Shown in pieces: positions 7,670 to 15,034 of a DNA stretch of 36,044 nt. The position numbers and the translations under genes are program-made. The number at the start of each line of letters is the position of its first letter. Within the stretch, counting starts at the first letter, position 1. Source of the DNA: Streptomyces sp. MBT53 (GTDB lineage: Bacteria > Actinomycetota > Actinomycetes > Streptomycetales > Streptomycetaceae); contig NZ_JAEQAZ010000082.1 of NCBI RefSeq assembly GCF_016654115.1, positions 1-36,044 of the forward strand, in the 5' to 3' direction. The notes beneath the pieces are model-generated. The model saw nothing but the letters and a program-made list of their open reading frames with translations. It was not told the DNA's origin and made no database searches.

Positions 7670-7696
7670 GGCACCCCCCGCCTCGGGGCAGTCCCG

Positions 7697-8387
7697 TCAC
7701 GCGACCTTGACGACGACACCCGCGCCTTCGAGCGCCGCCACCTCGTCGGCGGGCGCGGTGGTGTCGGTGACGAGGGTGTGCAGCAGGGTGGCGGGCCCGG
7801 CGTGGGCGAACGCGGTGTGGCCGAGCTTGCCGCCGTCCGCGGCGACGACGATACGACGCGAGGAGGCGATGCCCGCCTTCTTCACGGCCGCGTCGTCGAG
7901 GTCGTAGGCGGTCAGACCCTCGGCAGCGCTCAGCCCGCAGCAGCCCATGACGGCGGTGTCGAAGCGCAGGGCCGCCAGGGACGCGAGGGTGAGCGGGCCG
8001 GTGCGTGCTCCCTCGGCCGCCCGGGGCTGCCCGCCGGGCACCGTCAGGGTGGCCGGGCCCGGGCTCTCGCCGAGGGCGTGGACGGCCTGCAAGGACAGCG
8101 GCATCACGGTGACCGGCCGCCGGCGCGGCAGGTGGGCGACCTCCAGGCAGGTGGTGCCGCTGTCGAGGAGGACGGTCTCGCCGTCGGCGATCAGCGCGGA
8201 CACCTCGGCCGCGATCCGCCGCCTGGCCTCGACGGACTCGTGCGCCCGCAGCGCGAACGAGGACGCCCTGCGCGGCCAGCGCGTCGAGGTCGCGCCGGAT
8301 GGTCATCTCGGAGGCGTCGGTCAGTTCGACGAGTTCCTGGACGGTGATCCGGCCCGTCTCCCTGACGGCCTGTGCGATGACCGGCTC
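7697..8387 (-). pseudogene. DeoR-family regulator, frameshifted and internally deleted
   Basis: On the minus strand the 5' part encodes a DeoR helix-turn-helix (VRETGRITVQELVEL then ASEMTIRRDLDALAAQGV). Around 8260-8266 the frame changes to FALRAHESVEARRRIAAEV, leading into an intact DeoR sensor domain (VLLDSGTTCLEVAHL, MGCCGLSAAEGLTAYDLDDAAVKKAG, VAADGGKLG). The linker that normally joins the two, with its HGGA-type motif, is missing, so the break looks like a short deletion, not a single-base error. The N-terminal codons before the HTH also have no start, because the reading frame runs into the MFS remnant at about 8380. Only the sensor part (7697-8203) remains as an open frame with an ATG. 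Confidence 0.8.
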
Positions 8388-8630
8388 GGGGCGCGCGTCG
8401 TCGTCCTCGCCACCGGTGTGCTGTGCGGCGCGGCCCTGGTACTGCCCGGCCTGCCCCGGGACCCGTGGACGCTGGCCGGTGCCCTGCTGGTCTTCGGGTT
8501 CTGCAACGGCTGCCTGGACGTGAGCATGAACGCCCACGCCGTGCATGTGGAGAAGGCGTACGGCGGGCCCGTCATGTCGGCCTTCCACGCCACGTTCTCG
8601 GTCGGCGGCGTCCTCGCCGCAGTGGTCGCA
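8379..8630 (+). pseudogene. MFS transporter remnant (two or three helices only)
   Basis: A plus-strand open segment encodes DRLGARVVVLATGVLCGAAL followed by WTLAGALLVFGFCNGCLDVSMNAHAVHVEKAYG and PVMSAFHATFSVGGVLAAVV. The DRLGAR motif and the NGCLDVSMNAHAV segment are characteristic of the first half of a sugar-type MFS transporter (YbjJ-like). About 80 residues survive out of some 400. The beginning is cut where the DeoR remnant starts, and after VLAAVV (about 8628) the similarity stops. No start codon or ribosome site belongs to it. Confidence 0.75.
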
Positions 8631-8738
8631 CCGGACCCGACCGCACGCCCGAGCCGGTACGCAGCGGTCCCTGACCGCCTGTGCGGCACGGCTCACTCCG
8701 TGCCGCACAGGTCCCCGGAACCCGGAGGAACCCTCGCC

Positions 8739-9310
8739 ATGCCCACCGACCGAAGCATCGTGCTCTTCGACCTCTTCGGAGTCATCGCCCGCCACCAACG
8801 CCCGGGCGTCCTGCGGCAGATGGCCGCCCGCTGTCACACCCCGACCGACGCGTTCACCGATGCCTACTGGGCCCACGCGTCGACGACTCGATGGTCGCCT
8901 ACGCCCAGTCCCTCCGCGATGTCGACGAGGTCACCCTGCTGTCCAACATCCCCTCGGACCACGCGGACGCCTTCCTCGCCGCGCAGCCCTGGCTGCACCG
9001 GCTGGACCACGTGGCCTTCTCCGGGAAGATCGGAGCGGCGAAACCGGACCCGGCGGCCTTCGAGCACTGTGTGGTCGCCCTGCGCGCCGCCCCGGCCGAC
9101 TTCCTCTTCGTCGACGACCGTGAGGAGAACGTACGAGCGGCGCGCGCCGTGGGCATGGACGGCCACGTCTTCACCGACCGCGAGGAACTCGCAGCCGTCA
9201 TCGACGCCTGGCTGCCGCGGCGAGCGGTTCTCACCCCGGGACGACCACGGCCCGCCCCCGGCAGCACGCCACGTCACCGGAACCGCAGCGCTCGACCAGA
9301 TCGAGAGTGA
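8739..9310 (+). pseudogene. HAD-family hydrolase, internally deleted and frameshifted
   Basis: An ATG at 8739 with GGAGGAA upstream starts SIVLFDLFGVIARHQRPG, the HAD motif I region (DxFGV). At about 8877-8890 the frame shifts and the sequence resumes at DDSMVAYAQSLRDVDEV. It then continues through motif II (LLSNIP), motif III Lys (GKIGAAKPDPAAFEHC) and motif IV (FLFVDDREENVRAARAVGM). Roughly 30-40 residues of the cap region between AYWAHA and DDSMVAY are missing. The 3' end runs without its expected stop into the convergent MaoC gene (overlap 9231-9310), so the natural end near DAWLP was probably also lost. Confidence 0.78.
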
Positions 9311-9638
9311 TCTCACCGTCGACTCCGCCTACGGCACGCACGGTTCCGGTCACCACCAGCCGCTCTCCCACGCCGGCCGGTGCCCGGTTCTGCCACTCCA
9401 CCTCACGCACCTGCCCGCCTTCGCCCGCGAACTCCGCGGCGGCGCGATAGAACAGACAGCCGTGCAGCTGAGCCATGACGACCGGCCCGGCCAGCCCCTC
9501 CGAGCGGGCGAACTCCGTGTCGTAGTGGATGCGATGGGCGTTGCGGGTGACCGCGCCGAACCGCAGCAGGGTGATCGCGTCGGGAGTCATTCCGACCGGC
9601 AACACGGCCTGTCCGACGGTGATGTGACGGTCCGTCAT
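9231..9638 (-). CDS. MaoC-type hydratase, C-terminal-domain subunit (second copy)
   Basis: The 135-residue product has the hot-dog signature FGAVTRNAHRIHYDTEFARSE (about 28-48, motif NAHRIH) and a VVMAQLHG segment, as in the product of 228-620. It is the probable catalytic subunit of a second split enoyl-CoA hydratase, with its partner encoded just upstream (ATGA overlap at 9635-9638). The two C-subunits of this locus are clearly diverged outside the core motif, so they may act on different CoA esters. The 3' end overlaps the HAD remnant from the opposite strand. Confidence 0.85.
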   Translation of the reverse strand: MTDRHITVGQAVLPVGMTPDAITLLRFGAVTRNAHRIHYDTEFARSEGLAGPVVMAQLHGCLFYRAAAEFAGEGGQVREVEWQNRAPAGVGERLVVTGTVRAVGGVDGEITLDLVERCGSGDVACCRGRAVVVPG

Positions 9639-10120
9639 CGGACGATGAACCTCTCCGTGACCTCCACCAGCGTCCCCCGCACCGAGCCGTACACCTTCTC
9701 CACCGTGAGCAGCACGAACCCCTCACCACTGCCCTTGCGCTCCACGGCGGTCAGCGCGCGCCGCAGTTCGATCCGGTCGCCGGCCCGTGCCGCCGCGATC
9801 CAGCGCACCGCCTGCCCGCCCGCCATCAGCCGGACCCCGAGCCCGTCGGTGCCGGGCACCTCGTCGCGGTACATGCCGTCCGGCCGGAACTCCGACGCGT
9901 CCGCCCCGGGAGCCCCGCGCAGCAGGCTCACCACATACATCGGATGCACGGCGAAGTCGGCGTGACCGGGATCGACGAGACGCGGCGCGCTCTCCCCGGC
10001 CGCCCGCGCGAACTCCGCCGCGTCCTCGGCCCGTACGACCCCCAGCGACCGCCGCTCCCATGTCCCCAGGGACGCCCGGGCCCGCTCCTCGACCAGCTCC
10101 AGCTCGGCGTTCCGGAACAT
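9635..10120 (-). CDS. MaoC-type hydratase, N-terminal FAS1-like dehydratase subunit (second copy)
   Basis: The 161-residue product resembles the N-terminal MaoC-like domain: a helical start, then VHPMYVVSLLRGAPG, MAGGQAVRWIAAARAGDRIELRRALTAVERKG and GFVLLTVEKVYG. It would form a heteromer with the product of 9231-9638. The ATG at 10118-10120 has AGGAGG 7 bases upstream. Its promoter diverges from the alpha/beta hydrolase promoter and shares the palindrome at 10189-10205. The -10 candidate is TAGCGT (10152-10157), 18 bases from a poor -35. Confidence 0.82.
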   Translation of the reverse strand: MFRNAELELVEERARASLGTWERRSLGVVRAEDAAEFARAAGESAPRLVDPGHADFAVHPMYVVSLLRGAPGADASEFRPDGMYRDEVPGTDGLGVRLMAGGQAVRWIAAARAGDRIELRRALTAVERKGSGEGFVLLTVEKVYGSVRGTLVEVTERFIVR

Positions 10121-10151
10121 GGGCTGCCTCCTGTTCTCGTCCGATACGCGG

Positions 10152-10241
10152 ACGCTAAGGAGGGCGCTCCCCCGGCCGCCACGGATCCGGCCCGCTCAGC
10201 GGACCGTTCCACTTGGGCGGAGATCGCCGCCGTCCCACCAT
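10152..10241. promoter_or_regulatory. Divergent promoters around the best palindromic operator
   Basis: GGCCCGCTCAGCGGACC (10189-10205) matches 7 of 8 dyad pairs. Rightward, after 7 bases, comes TTGGGC (10213-10218, -35), then 17 bases and CACCAT (10236-10241, -10), 6 bases before the ATG at 10248, again near-leaderless. Leftward, 7 bases from the dyad, there is TGGCGG (10176-10181), then 18 bases and TAGCGT (10152-10157). One operator would thus control both the second MaoC pair and the hydrolase/CoA-transferase/ligase genes. Confidence 0.62.
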
Positions 10242-10247
10242 CGGGAC

Positions 10248-11126
10248 ATGGACCTCATGGACATCCAGCCCCCGCCGGAGGGCGCCTACGCGGAAGCGGA
10301 CGGCGTCAAATACCACTACGTGGAACTGGGGGAGGGCGGCCCCACGGTCAATCCCACCGTCTTCCTGCACGGCGGCGGCCCCGGCTGCACCGGCTGGTCG
10401 GACTTCGGACAGGTGGCCCCCCTGTTCGCGAAGGACCGCCGCTGTCTGCTCGTCGACATCCTCCAGTACGGCAAGTCCGCCAAGCCCGTCATCGAGGGCC
10501 CCATGTGGGACTACCACGCGGCCAGGACCGTGGCCCTCCTAGACGAACTCGGCATCGACCGCGCCGACTTCGTCTGCAACTCCTGGGGCGGCACCATCGC
10601 CCTCAACCTCGCCGCCAAGTACCCCGACCGCGTACGGTCGTTGGTCATCACCGGCAGCATGCCCGTCTTCTACGGCCCCCTCGCCCCGCTCCCGGAAGGT
10701 GGCCGCCGCGGCCGCAACGCCCGTGACGTCTACTACGGCGGCACCGGCCCCTCCTGGCAGAAAATGCGTGAACTCATCGCCCGCCTCGAGTGGTTCGACC
10801 CGGACGCCATCCCCGACGGCACCGTGACCCTGCGCTACGAACAGAGCCTCGACCCCGAGGAGACCGCCCTCGCCGGCGCCTCCGACAACCCGCGCGGCGA
10901 CTGGCAGGACCTCACCGCCGAACTCGGCCTGATCGCCGCGCCGACGCTCTTCGTGTGGGGCATGCAGGACGCCTTCCTGACCCCCGACTACCCGCTGATG
11001 CTGGCCCGCATGATCCCCAAGGGCAACCTGCACGTGATGAGCGAGGCCTCCCACCACCCGCAGGAGGAACGGCCGTACGACTACCACAGCGTCGTCACCG
11101 GCTTCCTGAACCAGCAGCACAACTGA
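10248..11126 (+). CDS. Alpha/beta hydrolase, C-C hydrolase-like (second copy)
   Basis: The 292-residue product has the HGGGPG oxyanion motif at 41-46, typical of meta-cleavage-product hydrolases and proline iminopeptidase-like enzymes. The nucleophile elbow is CNSWGGT (Ser112), the acid region GMQDAFLTPDY, and the His region SEASHHPQEE. In the elbow the usual first Gly is Asn, as seen in several C-C hydrolases (GNSxGG type). It is the first gene of a plus-strand group, with the CoA-transferase 31 bases downstream. The ATG at 10248 is used because the -10 lies 6 bases upstream; another ATG at 10257 is possible. It differs strongly from the first hydrolase (1994-2863), so the pathway may have two hydrolytic steps. 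Confidence 0.87.
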   Translation: MDLMDIQPPPEGAYAEADGVKYHYVELGEGGPTVNPTVFLHGGGPGCTGWSDFGQVAPLFAKDRRCLLVDILQYGKSAKPVIEGPMWDYHAARTVALLDELGIDRADFVCNSWGGTIALNLAAKYPDRVRSLVITGSMPVFYGPLAPLPEGGRRGRNARDVYYGGTGPSWQKMRELIARLEWFDPDAIPDGTVTLRYEQSLDPEETALAGASDNPRGDWQDLTAELGLIAAPTLFVWGMQDAFLTPDYPLMLARMIPKGNLHVMSEASHHPQEERPYDYHSVVTGFLNQQHN

Positions 11127-11157
11127 CCCTGTGGGACCGACTCTCCGGGGAGGAGAC

Positions 11158-13470
11158 GTGAGCGAGACCGTGCCGCGCGTCGTTGAACTGCCCAGCCCCT
11201 TCACCCGGTTCGCCGGCCGGCTGCTGGTCGGACTCGGGTACGAGGTCGTGCTCGTCGAACCGCCGGAAGGCGACGGGACCCGGCGTGAACAGGGCGGCGA
11301 CGCGTTCGTCCACTGGCACGCCGGCAAACGGTCGGTCGTCCCCGCCTCGCCCGAGGAACTGCGCGCCCTGCTGACCACCGCCGATGTGCTGCTCGACGGG
11401 AGTCCGGGCGGTGCGGAGGCGCTCGCCGCCGGGCTCGACGACCTGGTGCACGTCCGCGTCACCCCCTTCGGGTTGGTCGGCCCGCGCAGCGACTGGCAGG
11501 GCACCGACCTCGTGGTGGCCGCGCTCGGCGGGATGCTCGCCCAGGTCGGCGACCCCGACGGCCCACCGCTACGGCTCCCGGAGCAGCAGGCCGAGCAACT
11601 GGCGGGCGTCAACGCGGCCATCGCCGCCCTGCTCGGCCTGCGCGCCCGCCGCACCGGCCCGGGACAGCTGATCGACGTCTCCGCACAGGCCTGCGTGGCC
11701 GCCGCCCTGGAGGCCGGCGCCCTCGCCTATCTGCACGAGGACCGGGTGCCGCCCCGCCCCGGCCGCGTCCACCCCCTCGTCCCGCACGGCCTCTTCCGGG
11801 CCGCCGACGGCTACCTGGGCGGCGGCCTCGGCGGCAGCCCTCGCATGTGGGACGCGCTGCTGGAGTGGCTGCGCGAGGAGGACGCGGCGGCCGACCTCAC
11901 GGAACCGCGCTGGCAGGACCCGGTCGAACGCAAGAAGCACCAGGAGCACGTCTTCAAGGTCGTCCAGGACTTCGTGGGCACCTGGCCCAAGGCCGAGTTC
12001 GCTGAGCGCGCCCAGGCCAGAAAACTCCCCTGGGCCGCCGTCGACCTCCCGCACGAACTCCCCGACAACCCCCAGCTCACGGCCCGCGAGTTCTTCACCC
12101 GGGTACAGACGCCGGAGGGCGAACGGACCGACCTGGGCTTCCCCTTCGCGTTCCCGGAGGGCCACCGGATACGGGAGTTGGACGTCCGGGGAGTGGGCGC
12201 GGACCAGGAACTGCTGCACGCCGGGCGGCCCGCCGAACTCCCGGCGCGGCAGGCCTCCGTACAGCCCGCCCTGCACGGCATCCGTGTCCTCGACCTGACC
12301 TGGGTCCTGGCCGGCCCCTACTGCACGAAGATCCTCGCCGACCACGGCGCCGACGTCATCAAGGTCGAGTCTGCGGGCCGCCCCGACCCCACCCGCTTCG
12401 CCCCCTTCATGCACCTCTCCCGCGGCCCCCACACGGACCCGAACACCAACGGCTACTTCAACGAGGTCAACCGCAACAAACGCAGCATCGCCCTCGACAC
12501 CCGCACCGCCGACGGCATCACGGTGCTGCGCGAACTCATCGCCCACTGCGACGTCCTCGTGGAGAACTTCAGCTCCACGGTCATGCGCAAACTCGGCCTG
12601 GACTACGAGGAGTTGCGCCGGATCAACCCCGGACTCGTCTACGTCAGCATGTCGGGCATGGGCCACACCGGACCGCGCAACGGCTGGGTGTCGTACGCCG
12701 ACACGGTCTCGGCCGGCGGGGGTCTGACCGCGCTCACCGGCTGGGGGCCGGACGACGTGGTCGGGGTGATCTACGGCCACGGCGACATCGTCGCGGGCCT
12801 GCAAGCCGCCCTCGCCACGGTCGCCGCACTGGAGCACCGCTCCCTCACCGGACGCGGACAGCACATCGACCTGTCCCAACTGGAGGCGGTAGCGGCCCAC
12901 ATGGGCACCAGCCTCCTCGGCGGCCCGGAGGTGACACCGGCCGGCAACACCCACCCGAGCTGGAGCCCGCAGGGGGTCTACCGCTGCCTCGGCGCCGACC
13001 GCTGGCTGGCCGTCAGCGTGCGCGACGACACGGAGTGGGCCGGGCTGTGCGAGGTCATCGGCCGACCCGAACTCGCCACCGACGAGCGGACGTCGACGGC
13101 CGACGCACGCAGAGACGCCATGGGCCTGGTCGACGCCGTGCTGGGGGAGTGGACCCGCACACTGCCCGCCGATGTCGCCGCCGAAGCGCTCCAGGCCCAC
13201 GGCGTCCCGGCCGGAGCGGTCCAGGACGGTCGTGAACTCGTCGAGCACGACCCGCAGTTGAGGGCCCGCGGCTTCTATGTGCGCAAGGAGCACCCGGTCG
13301 CGGGCGCGTTCCTCCACGAGGGCGTCCCGATCCGCCTGACCCGCACACCCGGCGCGATCCGCGAGGCCGCGCCCGTGCTCGGCGCCGACACCGACGTCGT
13401 ACTGAAAGAGGTGGCAGGGTTCTCGGCCGAGCGCGTCCAGCAGCTCCGGGAGGCGGGAGTCCTGCGGTGA
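11158..13470 (+). CDS. Tandem-fused CaiB/BaiF family III CoA-transferase
   Basis: The 770-residue product holds two CoA-transferase-III units in one chain, twice the usual length of about 400. The C-terminal unit (about 375-770) has the full family pattern: HGIRVLDLTWVLAGPYCTKILADHGADVIKVE, NRNKRSIALD and YGHGDIVAG with the catalytic Asp at 543. It then reads HIDLSQLEAVAAHMG. The N-terminal unit (about 1-360) keeps the fold segments (LIDVSAQACVAAALEAG) but has Glu146 where Asp is expected (AEQLAG). It may therefore be a structural or pseudo-catalytic half. The GTG start at 11158 follows GGGGAGGAGAC. Family III enzymes move CoA between carboxylic acids. The stop overlaps the ligase start (GTGA). 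Confidence 0.92.
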   Translation: MSETVPRVVELPSPFTRFAGRLLVGLGYEVVLVEPPEGDGTRREQGGDAFVHWHAGKRSVVPASPEELRALLTTADVLLDGSPGGAEALAAGLDDLVHVRVTPFGLVGPRSDWQGTDLVVAALGGMLAQVGDPDGPPLRLPEQQAEQLAGVNAAIAALLGLRARRTGPGQLIDVSAQACVAAALEAGALAYLHEDRVPPRPGRVHPLVPHGLFRAADGYLGGGLGGSPRMWDALLEWLREEDAAADLTEPRWQDPVERKKHQEHVFKVVQDFVGTWPKAEFAERAQARKLPWAAVDLPHELPDNPQLTAREFFTRVQTPEGERTDLGFPFAFPEGHRIRELDVRGVGADQELLHAGRPAELPARQASVQPALHGIRVLDLTWVLAGPYCTKILADHGADVIKVESAGRPDPTRFAPFMHLSRGPHTDPNTNGYFNEVNRNKRSIALDTRTADGITVLRELIAHCDVLVENFSSTVMRKLGLDYEELRRINPGLVYVSMSGMGHTGPRNGWVSYADTVSAGGGLTALTGWGPDDVVGVIYGHGDIVAGLQAALATVAALEHRSLTGRGQHIDLSQLEAVAAHMGTSLLGGPEVTPAGNTHPSWSPQGVYRCLGADRWLAVSVRDDTEWAGLCEVIGRPELATDERTSTADARRDAMGLVDAVLGEWTRTLPADVAAEALQAHGVPAGAVQDGRELVEHDPQLRARGFYVRKEHPVAGAFLHEGVPIRLTRTPGAIREAAPVLGADTDVVLKEVAGFSAERVQQLREAGVLR

Positions 13471-14984
13471 CCGACACCATCCCCGGTCTCGTCGACGCGG
13501 CGGCCGGGGAGTTCGGCGAACGGACCTTCCTGCGTACGGGGGACGCGACCCGGACGTACGCGCAGACCCGGACGGCCGCTGCCACGATGGCGGGCGCGCT
13601 CGCGGAACGCGGCTGCCGGCCGGGGGACCGTGTCGCCGTCATGGCCGGCAACCGCATCGAGTTCGTCGACCTCCTCCTCGGCTGCGCCTGGCTGGGCGCG
13701 GTGCTGATCCCGCTCAACACCGGGCTGCGGGGCGGCGGACTCCGCCAGGTGCTGCGCACCGCGGAGCCTCAATTCCTGCTCGTGGAGGAGGAGTTCGCGG
13801 AGCGTGTCGTAGCGGCCGGATTCCAGGGGGAGTTGTGGGTCGTCGGCGGGGACGACGTACCCGCGCCGGGCATGGCACCCGCCGTACCGGCAGTTCAAGT
13901 GCGCCCGGACGACACCGCGTTCGTGCTGTTCACGTCCGGCACCACGGGGGCGGCGCGCGGGGTGCGGTGCCCGCACGCGCAGACCGTGTGGTGGGGCCGT
14001 AACGTCTCCGACTCGCTCCGCCTCACGGCCGACGACGTGCTGTACACCTGCCTGCCGCTGTTCCACACCAACGCGCTGAACACCCTCGCGCAGGCCATGG
14101 CGGTGGGAGCGAGCTGTGTGATCGACGAGCGGTTCTCGGCCTCGCGGTACTGGGGGCGGGTCGCCGAGACCGGGGCGACCGTCGTCCATCTGCTGGGCGC
14201 GATGGCGCCGATGCTGCTCGCTCAGCCGCCGGGTCCCGCCGACCGTGCGCACCGGGCCTGGCGCGGGCTCTCCCCGGCCACTCCGGGGTCCGCGTGGGAG
14301 CCGTTCCGCGAGCGGTTCGGGGTCACGCTCGTCGACGGGTTCGGATCGACGGAGACGAACCTCGTGATCGGGTCGACGCCCGAGGAGCAGCGGCCCGGCT
14401 ACGTGGGCACCGTGCGCGAGGGTTTCTCCGTGCGCGTGGTCGACGAACTGCTCGACCCCGTCCCGGACGGCGTCCCCGGCGAGCTGCTGGTCCGCAGCGC
14501 ACACCAATTCGCTTTCTGCACCGGCTACTTGGGAGAACCCGAGCCCGGACCGACCGCGTGGCGGCGCACCGGTGACCGGGTGGTGCGCGAGCCCGACGGC
14601 TGGTTCCGGTTCGTCGACCGGATCAAGGACGTCATCCGGCGGCGCGGCGAGAACGTCTCCTCGCACGAGGTGGAGTCCGTCGTCCGCGCGCACCCGGCGG
14701 TCGCCGACGCGGCGGCCTTCCCGGTGCCCTCCGAACTGGCCGAGGACGAGGTCATGGTCACGGTCGTCCCCGCGCCCGGACAGGCGCTGGACCTCCGGGA
14801 CCTCGTACGGCACTGCGCGGAGGAGCTGCCCCCCTTCGCGGTGCCCCGCTACCTCGACACCGTCCGTGAGCTCCCGCTCACCGAGACCGGCAAAGTTCGC
14901 AAGGCCGCATTGCGGGAACGTGGGGTCACCGCCACGACGTGGGACCGCTCCACATCGCCCACCCCGGTACGACATCAAACTTGA
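13467..14984 (+). CDS. AMP-forming acyl-CoA ligase / synthetase
   Basis: The 505-residue product is an ANL-superfamily adenylating enzyme. The phosphate loop is FTSGTTGAARGV (about residues 154-165), followed by CLPLFHTNAL, the A5-type VDGFGSTETN, the hinge-region GWFRFVDRIKDVIRRRGENVSSHEVE, and the C-terminal catalytic Lys in LTETGKVRKAALR. In the phosphate loop the usual Pro-Lys is Ala-Arg. It activates a carboxylic acid to its CoA thioester via an acyl-adenylate. The GTG start overlaps the CoA-transferase stop, so the two CoA-activating enzymes are coupled. The last 15 codons overlap the furA operator region, and the stop lies inside the CAAAC...GTTTG dyad. Confidence 0.92.
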   Translation: MTDTIPGLVDAAAGEFGERTFLRTGDATRTYAQTRTAAATMAGALAERGCRPGDRVAVMAGNRIEFVDLLLGCAWLGAVLIPLNTGLRGGGLRQVLRTAEPQFLLVEEEFAERVVAAGFQGELWVVGGDDVPAPGMAPAVPAVQVRPDDTAFVLFTSGTTGAARGVRCPHAQTVWWGRNVSDSLRLTADDVLYTCLPLFHTNALNTLAQAMAVGASCVIDERFSASRYWGRVAETGATVVHLLGAMAPMLLAQPPGPADRAHRAWRGLSPATPGSAWEPFRERFGVTLVDGFGSTETNLVIGSTPEEQRPGYVGTVREGFSVRVVDELLDPVPDGVPGELLVRSAHQFAFCTGYLGEPEPGPTAWRRTGDRVVREPDGWFRFVDRIKDVIRRRGENVSSHEVESVVRAHPAVADAAAFPVPSELAEDEVMVTVVPAPGQALDLRDLVRHCAEELPPFAVPRYLDTVRELPLTETGKVRKAALRERGVTATTWDRSTSPTPVRHQT

Positions 14985-15027
14985 ACCGTTTGTTTTCTTG
15001 AATCACTCGTGTTTATGGCTGTAGGTT
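14976..15027 (+). promoter_or_regulatory. furA promoter with CAAAC-N7-GTTTG dyad, probably leaderless
   Basis: An inverted repeat with arms CAAAC (14976-14980) and GTTTG (14988-14992) lies just upstream of TTGAAT (14998-15003, -35). After 18 bases comes TAGGTT (15022-15027, -10). The ATG of furA starts 8 bases after the -10, so transcription probably begins at the start codon. Autoregulatory FurA sites are known just upstream of furA in actinobacteria. The block is AT-rich compared with its surroundings. Confidence 0.65.
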
Positions 15028-15034
15028 GAGCGCC

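Noticed and set aside
7947..9965. 672-residue plus-strand ORF spanning DeoR, MFS, HAD and MaoC regions
   Set aside because: It is a chance open frame joining remnants. Only the MFS piece and the first part of the HAD gene are real coding in this frame; its end is antisense to the MaoC pair.
11569..13317. 582-residue minus-strand ORF
   Set aside because: It is opposite the CoA-transferase, which has full family motifs; no motif in this frame.
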